64,000 nucleotides of DNA from Pelomonas sp047654785. GTDB taxonomy: Bacteria; Pseudomonadota; Gammaproteobacteria; Burkholderiales; Burkholderiaceae_C. The number at the start of each line of letters is the position of its first letter. Position 1 is the first letter of the stretch. The notes beneath the pieces are model-generated. The model was not told where the DNA came from. It saw only the letters and a program-made list of their open reading frames with translations, and did not search any database. Below, piece after piece: positions 14,023 to 22,586 of the stretch. The stretch spans positions 620,001-684,000 of the forward strand of contig NZ_JASGKQ010000002.1 of NCBI RefSeq assembly GCF_047654785.1, given 5' to 3'. A program made the position numbers and the translations under genes.

Positions 14023-16134
14023 TTAGCCTGCGGCCCGCCAGGCCTCAAAGTCCGGCCGGTCCATGGGCCTGGCCACCAGGTAGCCCTGCACCAGGTCGCA
14101 GCCGCAGGCCTGGACGGCAGCCAGCTCGCGCTCGTTCTCCACGCCCTCGGCCGTCACGGTCAGGCCCAGGCCCTGGCCCACGCCGACGATGGACTTCAGC
14201 AGCGCCTGCCGGCGCGGGTCGCCGTCCACGTCCTGCACGAAGCTGCGGTCGATCTTCAGCTCGTCCACCGGCAGGTGCTGCAGGTAGGCGAGCGAGGACT
14301 GGCCGGTGCCGAAGTCGTCGATGGCCAGGCTGACGCCCCAGCTCCTGAGCGCGTGCAGCACGGAGATGGGGTCGGTGCCGCTGGCCATCAGGCCGGTCTC
14401 GGTCACCTCCAGCTGCAGCTGGCCGGGGTCCACGCGGTACTGGACCAGCAGCGCGGCCAGGCGGGCGGGCAGGGTCTGGTCCTGGATGTCCAGCGTCGAG
14501 ATGTTGACGGCGATGGACAGCGGCTCGCGGCCGGCGGCGGCCCAGTCGGCCAGCGTGCGCACGGCGCGGGCCAGCATCCAGTCGGTGACCTGGCGGATGC
14601 GGCCGCTGCGTTCGGCGAAGGGGATGAACTCGGCCGGCGGCAGCCAGCCGCGCTGCGGGTGCCGCCAGCGCACCAGCGCCTCGGCGCCGGTGATGCGGCC
14701 GGTCCTCAGGCAGCGCTTGGGCTGCAGGAACTGGCGCAGCTGGTCCTGCTGGACGGCGGTGGCCAGGTCGGACAGCAGGCTCAGGTGCAGCGCCCGCGCG
14801 GCCTCGGCGTCGGCGCTGTAGACGGCCACCGGCTGGCGCAGCCGCTTGGCCTCGAACATCGCCTGCTCGGCGCGGCGCAGCAGGGTCTCGGTGTTGGCCG
14901 CGTGCTCGGGCCAGTGGGCCACGCCGAGCGACACGGACAGGTCCAGCGCCTGGCCCTGCCAGGAGAGCTTGTGCTCCACCTCCTCGCGCAGCTGCGCGGC
15001 GAGCACGGTGCCGTGGTCCAGCCGCAGCACCGGCGCCAGCGCGGCGAAGGTGCCGCCGGCCAGCCGTCCGTAGGCGGCCACGCCCTCGAACAGCGTCCGG
15101 ATCTTGGCGGCCGCGCCCTGCAGCAGCGCGTCGCCGGCCTCGAAGCCCAGCACGCCGTTGACGGCCTTCAGCCGGTCCACGTCGATGCAGATCAGCACGG
15201 CCAGCTGCTCGCGCTCGGGCAGGTTGGCCAGCAGGCGGTCGCCGTCGGCGATGAAGCGGGCGCGCTGCGGCAGGCCGGTCAGCAGGTCCACGTCGGCGAG
15301 CTGGCGCAGCTCGGCCTCGCGCTCGCCCACGGCGGCGGCCATGGTGTTCATCGCGGAGGCCATGTGGCCCACCTCGTCGGCGGCGTCCACGTCGATGCGG
15401 TGGCCGTACTGGCCCTGGGCGATGCGCTCGGCGCCGGCCTCGGCGCGCTTCAGCGGCGCGGTGATGGAGCGCGTGACGCCCACCGCCAGCAGCACGCCGC
15501 CGACCAGCGCGGACAGGCACAGCGCCAGCACGCCGGCCCGGTCGGCGTCGATCTGGTCGCGCAGCTCGCGCGCCATCGCGGTGCCGGCGCGGTCCTCGCT
15601 GGTGGCCAGCTGGTGGATGGCGCCGACGAGCTGCGACAGCGCCGCCTCGGTGTCGCTGCCCAGCAGCGCGCGGGCGGCCTGGAACTCGTCGCCTTCGATC
15701 AGGTCGCGCACCGCGATGTAGCTGGCGCGGTACGCGGCCAGGCGCTCGCGCACGTCGCCCAGGCGCTCGCTGCGCGGCCCCGGCGGCAGCACCAGGGACA
15801 GGCGTCGCATGGCGTCGTCCAGCCGCTCGCTGGCGGCGGCGATGTCGCCGTAGGCGGCCACGCGCAGCCCGGCGTCGGGGCTCATCAGCACCAGCAGCTT
15901 GCGGGTCGCGGCCTCGGCGCTGCGGTTGATCTCGTTGACCGAGTGCCGGACGACGGCCTGCTCGTCGACGATGCGGTTCAGCGCCTCGGACAGCCCGGCG
16001 AGCCGGTACATGGACAGCGCCGCCAGCGCCAGCAGCAGCAACAGCAGCAGCGCGAACGCCAGGCCCAGCCGGGTGCGGATGCGCAGCCGCCGGGACAGGC
16101 GGCTCAGCGGCCGGGCCGAAGGCGTCACGGCCAC
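14023..16134 (-). CDS. Membrane c-di-GMP phosphodiesterase with HAMP, degenerate GGDEF and EAL domains
   Basis: A protein of about 703 residues. It has a first membrane helix (LGLAFALLLLLLLALAAL), a helical periplasmic sensor of the 4-helix-bundle type, a second helix (VLALCLSALVGGVLLAVGV), a HAMP linker and a GGDEF domain. The GGDEF signature has become GGTFA, so it should not make c-di-GMP. The C-terminal EAL domain keeps its signature (AEALVRW), the NIST and TETGLM metal ligands, DDFGTG, KIDRSFV, EGVEN and QGY, so hydrolysis of c-di-GMP is expected. The start is GTG 16134 or, better spaced from GAAGG, GTG 16128. Signals that change its activity cannot be deduced. Confidence 0.9.
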   Translation of the reverse strand: MAVTPSARPLSRLSRRLRIRTRLGLAFALLLLLLLALAALSMYRLAGLSEALNRIVDEQAVVRHSVNEINRSAEAATRKLLVLMSPDAGLRVAAYGDIAAASERLDDAMRRLSLVLPPGPRSERLGDVRERLAAYRASYIAVRDLIEGDEFQAARALLGSDTEAALSQLVGAIHQLATSEDRAGTAMARELRDQIDADRAGVLALCLSALVGGVLLAVGVTRSITAPLKRAEAGAERIAQGQYGHRIDVDAADEVGHMASAMNTMAAAVGEREAELRQLADVDLLTGLPQRARFIADGDRLLANLPEREQLAVLICIDVDRLKAVNGVLGFEAGDALLQGAAAKIRTLFEGVAAYGRLAGGTFAALAPVLRLDHGTVLAAQLREEVEHKLSWQGQALDLSVSLGVAHWPEHAANTETLLRRAEQAMFEAKRLRQPVAVYSADAEAARALHLSLLSDLATAVQQDQLRQFLQPKRCLRTGRITGAEALVRWRHPQRGWLPPAEFIPFAERSGRIRQVTDWMLARAVRTLADWAAAGREPLSIAVNISTLDIQDQTLPARLAALLVQYRVDPGQLQLEVTETGLMASGTDPISVLHALRSWGVSLAIDDFGTGQSSLAYLQHLPVDELKIDRSFVQDVDGDPRRQALLKSIVGVGQGLGLTVTAEGVENERELAAVQACGCDLVQGYLVARPMDRPDFEAWRAAG

Positions 16135-16168
16135 GGCCTTCGCATCGGGCGCCGCGCCGCGCGGCCGC

Positions 16169-16537
16169 TCACACGGCGCTCCAGCGCGCCAGCAGCAGCC
16201 GCGCGGTGGCCACGTTGGTGGCGCAGGGCACGTCGTGGACGTCGCAGGCGCGCACCAGCGCGTTGATGTCGGGCTCGTGGGGCTGCGGCGTCATCGGGTC
16301 GCGCAGGAAGACCACGCCGTCCAGCCCGCCGGTCGCCAGCCGCGCGCCGATCTGCAGGTCGCCGCCCAGCGGGCCGCTGAGCATGCGCTCGATGGGCAGG
16401 CCGTGCGCCTCGGCCAGCCGGGCGCCGGTGGTGCCCGTGGCCAGCAGCGTGCAGCGGCGCAGCAGCGGCAGGAAGTCGCCGGCCAGGGCGATCATGGCGT
16501 CCTTCTTGCCGTCGTGGGCGATCAGAGCGAGCTTCAT
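16169..16537 (-). CDS. mgsA: Methylglyoxal synthase
   Basis: A 122-residue cytoplasmic enzyme that converts dihydroxyacetone phosphate to methylglyoxal and phosphate, a bypass that frees phosphate when sugar phosphates build up. The N-terminus MKLALIAHDGKKD, the phosphate-binding TGTTGARL, the SGPLGGDLQIGARLA block, the DPMTPQPHEPDINALVR block and CATNVATA are all typical. These segments include the catalytic Asp in GGD and the active-site His in QPHEPD. It is somewhat shorter than the E. coli enzyme. It follows a gene of unrelated function, 47 bases downstream of the secreted protein gene, on the same strand. Confidence 0.93.
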   Translation of the reverse strand: MKLALIAHDGKKDAMIALAGDFLPLLRRCTLLATGTTGARLAEAHGLPIERMLSGPLGGDLQIGARLATGGLDGVVFLRDPMTPQPHEPDINALVRACDVHDVPCATNVATARLLLARWSAV

Positions 16538-16584
16538 GGGTGGGCGAGGGGAGAGGGCCGCAAAGCGGCGACGTTACACGCGCT

Positions 16585-17223
16585 TCAGGGCAGGACGGAG
16601 ACGCGCAGCTGCAATTCGCGCTCTGGCGCGCCGGCAGCGTCAAGACTGCTCACCGTGCCGGGCGGCGCCGTGGCGCCCAGGCCGCCGGCAGCGCCGCCGA
16701 CGTGCGCGACGGCCTGCCAGCGCCCCAGCGCCAGCTGCCGGGTGGCCTGCAGCACGCGGCCGTCCTCGTCCACCCGGAACTCGACCCGCACCGGCGCCCG
16801 GCCGCCCGGCCAGGTGGGCGTGACCGTGAATGCCTGCGCACCCGCGCCCGCGTGCGGCGCCGGGCGGGCGTGGAGGCGGCGCACGGCGCCCGCCGGGTCC
16901 AGCGTGACGACCGCGTCCACCTGCTGCGGCGGCGGCGCGGCCGCCGCCAGCCGCAGCATGGCGCGCTGGCCGTTCAGCACCGTCAGCCGCTGCCCGGGCG
17001 CGGGCGCGGGCGGCGCGGTGGCCGTGACGGTGCCCGGCCCGCGCGGCGAGACGGCGCCGGCCGTGCCGGCCACCCGCGCGCCGTCGCGGACGCCGGCCTG
17101 CGCCGCCGGGGCCCAGCGGCCATCGACCCAGCGCAGCTCCACCAGCAGCGTCACCGCCGGCGGCGCGGCCCGGGCGGGCCGGGCGAACAGGCTGGGCAGC
17201 AGCAGGCAGAGGCGGCGCTTCAT
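16585..17223 (-). CDS. Hypothetical exported protein (212 aa)
   Basis: Starts MKRRLCLLLPSLFARPARAAPP, a short Sec signal peptide. The mature part is rich in Ala, Pro, Arg and Val, with short beta-type segments (VTLLVELRWVDGRW, QRLTVLNGQRAMLRL, RELQLRVSVL). These recall proteins that present strands for outer-membrane or periplasmic assembly, but no family is recognised. It lies 11 bases downstream of the eamA-like gene, so the two may share a transcript. The reading frame is open farther upstream; the start at 17223 was chosen for the signal peptide. Both the gene call and its function are less certain than those of its neighbours. Confidence 0.6.
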   Translation of the reverse strand: MKRRLCLLLPSLFARPARAAPPAVTLLVELRWVDGRWAPAAQAGVRDGARVAGTAGAVSPRGPGTVTATAPPAPAPGQRLTVLNGQRAMLRLAAAAPPPQQVDAVVTLDPAGAVRRLHARPAPHAGAGAQAFTVTPTWPGGRAPVRVEFRVDEDGRVLQATRQLALGRWQAVAHVGGAAGGLGATAPPGTVSSLDAAGAPERELQLRVSVLP

Positions 17224-17234
17224 GCCGCCGCAGC

Positions 17235-18128
17235 TTAGGGCGGCGCGGGCCGGGCCGGCCGCCGCAAAAGCCGGGGCCCGAACAGGTTGATCGCCAGACC
17301 GGCCAGCACCAGCGCCGCGGCCGCCAGCTTCCACGGCGGCAGCGGCTCGCCCAGCAGCAGGCTGGCCGAGCCCATGCCGAACACCGGCACCAGCAGCGCC
17401 ATCGGCACGATGCGCCCGGCCGGGTGGCGGGCCAGCAGCCAGCTCCAGGCGCCGTAGCCGAACAGCGTGTTGGCGAAGGACTGCCACAGCACCGCCGCCC
17501 AGGTGCCGGCGTCGGCCGCGGCCAGCCCGGCGGCGATGCGCGGCGGCCCGTCGATCAGCAGCGCCAGCGCCAGCAGCGGCGGCACGGCGAAGGCGCTGCT
17601 CCAGACCACGTAGGCCAGCATGTCGATGCGGCCGGCGCGCTGCGTCAGCAGGTTGGCGCAGGCCCACGAGAACGCGGCGGCCAGCACCATGGCCAGGCCC
17701 AGCGGCGTGGTCGTGCCGTCGGTGTGCGCCACGATGACGGCCACGCCGCCGGCCGCCAGCGCCAGGCCCAGCCAGGTGGCGCCGGCCACGCGCTCGCCGC
17801 GCAGCCGCACGGCCAGCAGCAGCGTGAAGAACACCTGCGTCTGCACCACCAGCGAGGCCAGCCCCGGCGAGATCTGGCTGCGCATGGCCAGGTACAGCAG
17901 GCCGAACTGGCCCACGCCGATCAGCACGCCGTAGCCGGCGAGGTTGCGCCAGTCCACCTGCGGGCGGCGCAGGAAGAGGCAGGCCGGCAGCAGCGCGAAG
18001 CTGAAGCGCAGCACGGCCAGCGTCATCGGCGGCAGCGTGTGCAGCGCGTACTTGATGACGACGAAGTTGCTGCCCCAGACCGCGACGACGGCGAGGGCGA
18101 GCAGCAGGTGGCGCAGCGGCAGGGCCAT
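17235..18128 (-). CDS. eamA: EamA-type exporter (O-acetylserine/cysteine exporter family)
   Basis: A ten-helix inner-membrane transporter of 297 residues from the drug/metabolite superfamily with two EamA repeats. The N-terminal half (LALAVVAVWGSNFVVIKYAL, LPPMTLAVLRF, GLASLVVQTQVFFTLLL) is close to E. coli EamA/YdeD, which exports O-acetylserine and cysteine. The second repeat ends in LLVPVFGMGSASLLLGEPL. This is one of three DMT transporters in the window (also 24157 and 60945), and the three are not close copies of each other. Substrate assignment is by similarity only. Confidence 0.8.
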   Translation of the reverse strand: MALPLRHLLLALAVVAVWGSNFVVIKYALHTLPPMTLAVLRFSFALLPACLFLRRPQVDWRNLAGYGVLIGVGQFGLLYLAMRSQISPGLASLVVQTQVFFTLLLAVRLRGERVAGATWLGLALAAGGVAVIVAHTDGTTTPLGLAMVLAAAFSWACANLLTQRAGRIDMLAYVVWSSAFAVPPLLALALLIDGPPRIAAGLAAADAGTWAAVLWQSFANTLFGYGAWSWLLARHPAGRIVPMALLVPVFGMGSASLLLGEPLPPWKLAAAALVLAGLAINLFGPRLLRRPARPAPP

Positions 18129-18224
18129 CGGGCGTGCGGGGGGCGGTGGGGCGGGGAGCCGACTATGCCAGCGGCGGCGCGTTCACCCGTGCCCCTGCGG
18201 CAGGCGGAAGGGGGCGCGCGGCGC

Positions 18225-18728
18225 TCACGGCCGGGCGTCCAGGTGCCCCAGCGGCAGCGCGCCGCCGGCCTTGACCTCGCCCAGCGAGAAGCGGGTGTGG
18301 ATGTCCTTGACGTTGGGCAGGTTCAGCAGCGTGTCGATGGAGAAGCGCGAGAAGGCGTCCAGGTCGGTCGCCATGACCTGCAGCTCGAAGGTGCCGGTGC
18401 CGGAGATGTAGTGGCAGGCGATCACCTCGGGCAGCCGGCGGATGGCGTCCTCCAGCGGCTTGGTGGCGGCGCCGGCGCTGCGCTCGGCGTCCAGCCGCAC
18501 GAAGGCCAGCACGCCCAGGCCGATGCGCCGCCGGTCGATCTCGGCGCGGTAGCCGGTGATGTAGCCCTGCGCCTCCAGCCACTTCACGCGCCGCCACGTG
18601 GGCGCGGCCGACAGGCCGATGCGCTGGGCCAGCTCGGCGTTGGACAGGCGCGCGTCGCGCTGCAGCTCGGCCAGGATGGCGATGTGGTAGCGGTCCAGCG
18701 CGTCGGGCGCGTCCTCGGTCGTGCTCAT
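18225..18728 (-). CDS. Lrp/AsnC-family regulator, divergent to indolepyruvate oxidoreductase
   Basis: A 167-residue regulator with an AsnC-type helix-turn-helix (LDRYHIAILAELQRDARLSN; LAQRIGLSAAPTWRRVKWLE) and the C-terminal RAM ligand-binding domain (CHYISGTGTFELQVMATDLDAF). Such proteins sense amino acids. It is transcribed away from the large oxidoreductase at 18948, with about 220 bases between them that contain an AT-rich palindrome. Control of that gene by aromatic or other amino acids is therefore likely. The start at 18728 has AGGG upstream at a suitable distance. Confidence 0.9.
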   Translation of the reverse strand: MSTTEDAPDALDRYHIAILAELQRDARLSNAELAQRIGLSAAPTWRRVKWLEAQGYITGYRAEIDRRRIGLGVLAFVRLDAERSAGAATKPLEDAIRRLPEVIACHYISGTGTFELQVMATDLDAFSRFSIDTLLNLPNVKDIHTRFSLGEVKAGGALPLGHLDARP

Positions 18729-18748
18729 GGTTTGCCCTGATCCGTCTA

Positions 18749-18787
18749 TTCTCGATATGAAAATTTCTTGCTGAGCATATTGGAGAA
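18749..18787. promoter_or_regulatory. AT-rich inverted repeat between the Lrp gene and the oxidoreductase
   Basis: TTCTCGATATG (18749-18759) is mirrored by CATATTGGAGAA (18776-18787), with one base of difference in arm length and AAAATTTCTTGCTGAG between. It is the only AT-rich patch in this intergenic region and probably holds the divergent promoters and the Lrp-type binding site. Confidence 0.5.
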
Positions 18788-18947
18788 AGGGTGTTGCCAC
18801 GATGGGCCGGAACGGGCGCCAATGAGAAAGCACCCCGCGCCCGGCTTTTCCTACACTGGCCGGCCGGGCCGAGTTGCACCACACTGGCCCGCAGCCCGCG
18901 CGCCGCCTCACAAGGGCCGGCGCGCCAGCCAACCCAGGAGCCGCCCC

Positions 18948-21900
18948 ATGAACGCCCCGCTGCCCGAACACATCCTGAAGTCGCTCCGGACGGTCACGCT
19001 CGACGACAAATACGCCCTGGACTCCGGCCGGGCCTTCATGAGCGGCGTGCAGGCGCTGGTGCGGCTGCCGATGCTGCAGCGCACGCGCGACGCGCTGGCC
19101 GGGCTGAACACGGCCGGCTTCATCAGCGGCTACCGCGGCTCGCCGCTGGGCACCTATGACCAGGCGCTGTGGGCGGCCAGGCAGCACCTGGCCAAGCAGC
19201 ACGTCGTGTTCCAGCCCGGCGTCAACGAGGAACTCGGCGCGACGGCCGTCTGGGGCACGCAGCAGCTGGCGCTGTTCCCCGAGAAGGCGAAGTTCGACGG
19301 CGTGTTCGGCCTCTGGTACGGCAAGGGCCCGGGCGTGGACCGCTGCATCGACGTGTTCAAGCACGCCAACATGGCCGGCACGTCCAGGCACGGTGGCGTC
19401 ATCGCCATCGCCGGCGACGACCACATCGCCAAGAGCAGCACCGCCGCGCACCAGAGCGACCATGTGTTCAAGGCGGTCGGCTTCCCGACCTTCTTCCCGA
19501 GCAGCGTGCAGGACATCCTCGACATGGGCCTGCACGCCTTCGCGATGAGCCGCTTCTCGGGGCTGTGGGCGGGCATGAAGACCATCCAGGAGATCGTCGA
19601 GTCCTCGGCCTCGATCAGCGTGGACCCGGACCGCGTCAACATCGTGCTGCCCGATGACTTCCAGATGCCCGAGGGCGGCCTGCACATCCGCTGGCCCGAC
19701 CCGCCGCTGGAGCAGGAAGCGCGGATGATGAACTTCAAGTGGTATGCCGCGCTGGCCTACATCCGCGCGAACCGGCTGAACCACAACGTCATCGAGGGGC
19801 CGAACGACCGCTTCGGCCTCATCACCAGCGGCAAGGCCTTCAACGACACCCGCCAGGCGCTGCACGACCTCGGCCTGGACGACGCGACCTGCCGCCGCAT
19901 CGGCATCCGGCTGCACAAGGTCAACGTCGTCTGGCCGCTGGAGGCGCAGATCACGCGCGAGTTCGCCCGGGGGCTGCAGGAGATCCTGGTCGTCGAGGAG
20001 AAGCGACAGATCATCGAGTACCAGGTCAAGGAAGAGCTCTACAACTGGCGCGCCGACGTGCGCCCCAACGTGCTCGGCAAGTTCGACGCGGGCGACGGCG
20101 AGGGCGGCGAGTGGAGCGTGCCCAACCCCAGCGAGCACTGGTTGCTGCGCCCGCAGGCCGACCTGACGCCGGCCCTGATCGCCCGCGCGATCGCCAAGCG
20201 CCTGAAGAAGCTGGGCGTGGACGCCGACATCGCCGCCCGGCTGGATGCGCGCCTGGCCGTCATCGACGCCAAGGAGGCCTCGCTGAAGGCCGAGGAAAAG
20301 ACCGCCGGCGGCGCCGACCGCACGCCCTGGTTCTGCTCCGGCTGCCCGCACAACACCTCCACGCGCGTGCCCGACGGCAGCCGCGCGGTCGGCGGCATCG
20401 GCTGCCACTACATGGTCACCTGGATGCCTGGCCGCAACACTGCCACCTTCACGCAGATGGGCGGCGAGGGCGTGCCCTGGGCCGGCCAGGCGCCGTTCAC
20501 GGACGAAAAGCACATCTTCAGCAACCTCGGCGACGGCACCTATTTCCACAGCGGCAGCCTCGCCATCCGCCAGAGCATCGCGGCGGGCGTCAACATCACC
20601 TACAAGATCCTCTACAACGACGCGGTGGCGATGACCGGCGGCCAGACCGTCGGCGAGCGGCCCGAGGGCCACACCGTCCTCCAGATCATGAACAGCGTGA
20701 TCTCGGAGGGCGTGAAGAAGCTCGTCATCGCCACCGACGACCCGGCCAAGTACGAAGGCGTGGCGCTGGCCCCCGGCGTCACCGTGCACCACCGCGACGA
20801 GCTGGACGCCCTCCAGCGCCAGTTCCGCGAGATCGAGGGCACGACGGCCATCATCTACGACCAGACCTGCGCCACCGAGAAGCGCCGCCGCCGCAAGCGC
20901 GGCAAGATGGCGGACCCGGCCAAGCGCGTCGTCATCAACGAACTGGTCTGCGAGGGCTGCGGCGACTGCTCCGTGCAGTCCAACTGCCTGTCGGTCGAGC
21001 CGCTGGAGACCGATTTCGGCCGCAAGCGCCAGATCAACCAGAACAGCTGCAACAAGGACTACTCCTGCGTGAAGGGCTTCTGCCCGAGCTTCGTCACCGT
21101 CGAGGGCGGCGAGCTGCGCAAGCCCAAGAAGGACAGCCGCAAGAGCCCCTTCGACGCCGGCCTCCCGGCGCTGCCCCTGCCCGTCGTCCCGGACGCGGAA
21201 TCGGCCTGGGGCATCGTCGTCGCCGGTGTCGGCGGCACGGGCGTCATCACCATCGGCCAGTTGCTCGGCATGGCGGCGCACCTGGAGGGCAAGGGCGTCA
21301 TCACGCAGGACGCCGCCGGCCTGGCGCAGAAGGGCGGCGCGACCTGGAGCCACATCCAGATCGCCAACCGCCCGGAGGCCATCCACTGCACCAAGGTCGG
21401 CACCGCCGAGGCGGACCTCGTCATCGCCTGCGACGCCATCGTCGCCGCCAACAAGGCGACGCTGGCCGTCATGCGCGAGGGCCGCACCTACGTCGCGCTG
21501 AACACGCACGGCTCGCCGACGGCCACGCTGGTCAACGACGCCGACTGGCGCTTCCCCGGCGCGGCCTGCGAGCAGGCGCTGGGCAAGGCGGTGGGCGCGT
21601 CGCACCTGGGCTCCTTCGACGCCGAGGAGGTGGCCGTCAAGCTGGTGGGCGACTCGCTCTACACCAACCCGCTGATGCTGGGCTACGCCTGGCAGCAGGG
21701 CCGCATCCCATTGAGCTATGACGCGCTGATGCGCGCCATCGAGCTGAACGGCGTGCAGATCGACAACAACAAGGCCGCCTTCGAGTGGGGCCGCCGCTGC
21801 GCGCACGACCTGAAGGCCGTGCAGTCGCTGTATGCGGCCCAGGCCGTCATCCAGCTCGTCAAGCGCCCGGGCGTGGACGAGATCATCGCCAAGCGCGTGG

Positions 21901-22490
21901 ACTTCCTGACCGGCTACCAGAACGCCGCCTATGCGGCCGAGTACAAAGCCTTCGTCGAGAAGGTGCGCGCGGCCGAGGCCAAGCTGGGCGGCGCGACCCC
22001 GCTGACCGAGGCCGTCGCCCGCTACCTGTTCAAGCTGATGGCCTACAAGGACGAGTACGAGGTCGCGCGCCTGCACACCGACCCCGCGTTCACGGCCAAG
22101 GTCGCCGGCATGTTCGAGGGCGACTACAAGCTCGTCCACCACCTCGCGCCGCCGCTGTTCGCGAAGAAGAACGACAAGGGCGAACTGGTCAAGCGCCCGT
22201 TCGGCGGCTGGGTGCGCCCGGCCTTCGGCCTGCTGGCCAAGCTGAAGGGCCTGCGCGGCACCGCCTTCGACCCGTTCGGCCGCACCGAGGAACGCCGCAT
22301 GGAACGCCGCTGGATCGCCGACTACCGCGCCGGCATCGAGCGCGCGCTGGCCGGGCTGACGGCCGGGACGCTGCCCGCCGCCGTCGAGCTGGCCCGCGTG
22401 CCGGAGGGCATCCGCGGCTACGGCCACGTGAAGGCCCGCCACGAGAAGGCGGCGCGGGCGAAGTGGGAGGCGCTGCTGGCCAAGGTCTGA
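18948..22490 (+). CDS. Indolepyruvate ferredoxin oxidoreductase, fused alpha/beta/gamma type
   Basis: A 1180-residue cytoplasmic enzyme that oxidatively decarboxylates aryl pyruvates (from Trp, Phe, Tyr breakdown) to acyl-CoA with ferredoxin as acceptor. The N-terminal pyrimidine-binding part has ISGYRGSPLGTYDQAL. The CSGCPHN motif and the thiamine pyrophosphate-binding region (LGDGTYFHSG, ILYNDAVAMTGGQ) follow, then an iron-sulfur segment with Cys clusters (CEGCGDCSVQSNC, then CNKDYSCVKGFCPS). The C-terminal gamma part begins GVGGTGVITIGQLLGMAA. ATG 18948 follows AGGAG by 7 bases. Regulation by the divergent Lrp protein is likely. Confidence 0.92.
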   Translation: MNAPLPEHILKSLRTVTLDDKYALDSGRAFMSGVQALVRLPMLQRTRDALAGLNTAGFISGYRGSPLGTYDQALWAARQHLAKQHVVFQPGVNEELGATAVWGTQQLALFPEKAKFDGVFGLWYGKGPGVDRCIDVFKHANMAGTSRHGGVIAIAGDDHIAKSSTAAHQSDHVFKAVGFPTFFPSSVQDILDMGLHAFAMSRFSGLWAGMKTIQEIVESSASISVDPDRVNIVLPDDFQMPEGGLHIRWPDPPLEQEARMMNFKWYAALAYIRANRLNHNVIEGPNDRFGLITSGKAFNDTRQALHDLGLDDATCRRIGIRLHKVNVVWPLEAQITREFARGLQEILVVEEKRQIIEYQVKEELYNWRADVRPNVLGKFDAGDGEGGEWSVPNPSEHWLLRPQADLTPALIARAIAKRLKKLGVDADIAARLDARLAVIDAKEASLKAEEKTAGGADRTPWFCSGCPHNTSTRVPDGSRAVGGIGCHYMVTWMPGRNTATFTQMGGEGVPWAGQAPFTDEKHIFSNLGDGTYFHSGSLAIRQSIAAGVNITYKILYNDAVAMTGGQTVGERPEGHTVLQIMNSVISEGVKKLVIATDDPAKYEGVALAPGVTVHHRDELDALQRQFREIEGTTAIIYDQTCATEKRRRRKRGKMADPAKRVVINELVCEGCGDCSVQSNCLSVEPLETDFGRKRQINQNSCNKDYSCVKGFCPSFVTVEGGELRKPKKDSRKSPFDAGLPALPLPVVPDAESAWGIVVAGVGGTGVITIGQLLGMAAHLEGKGVITQDAAGLAQKGGATWSHIQIANRPEAIHCTKVGTAEADLVIACDAIVAANKATLAVMREGRTYVALNTHGSPTATLVNDADWRFPGAACEQALGKAVGASHLGSFDAEEVAVKLVGDSLYTNPLMLGYAWQQGRIPLSYDALMRAIELNGVQIDNNKAAFEWGRRCAHDLKAVQSLYAAQAVIQLVKRPGVDEIIAKRVDFLTGYQNAAYAAEYKAFVEKVRAAEAKLGGATPLTEAVARYLFKLMAYKDEYEVARLHTDPAFTAKVAGMFEGDYKLVHHLAPPLFAKKNDKGELVKRPFGGWVRPAFGLLAKLKGLRGTAFDPFGRTEERRMERRWIADYRAGIERALAGLTAGTLPAAVELARVPEGIRGYGHVKARHEKAARAKWEALLAKV

Positions 22491-22522
22491 GACGCCCCCA
22501 CCCCGGTTGAAGGACAATTGGC

Positions 22523-22566
22523 GCTGCGGCCCGTCACGTCGTGCAACGTGACGGGCCGCAGCCTTT
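22523..22566 (+). terminator. Strong hairpin after the oxidoreductase gene
   Basis: A perfect 17-base stem (GCTGCGGCCCGTCACGT and its complement, 22523-22539 with 22546-22562) with loop CGTGCA is followed by CTTT. The stem is very stable, but the T-tract is only three bases, so termination may be partial. It lies 32 bases after the oxidoreductase stop and just before the restriction gene. It may end the first transcript or limit read-through into the restriction system. Confidence 0.6.
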
Positions 22567-22586
22567 GTGCCCGACCCGCCCCCACC

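Noticed and set aside
18225..22517. A minus-strand open frame of about 1430 codons opposite the indolepyruvate oxidoreductase
   Set aside because: Only its last part (the Lrp regulator) is real. The rest is the antisense of the oxidoreductase and shows no domain.
22523..22562. The perfect hairpin as an integron attC-like or transposon end
   Set aside because: No integrase or transposase is present, there is no matching second copy, and the loop and flanks do not fit attC. A terminator or insulating hairpin is the simpler reading.
22518..22586. An earlier start for the BglII-type gene
   Set aside because: The extra residues are encoded by the hairpin arms, and a better-placed ATG is at 22587.
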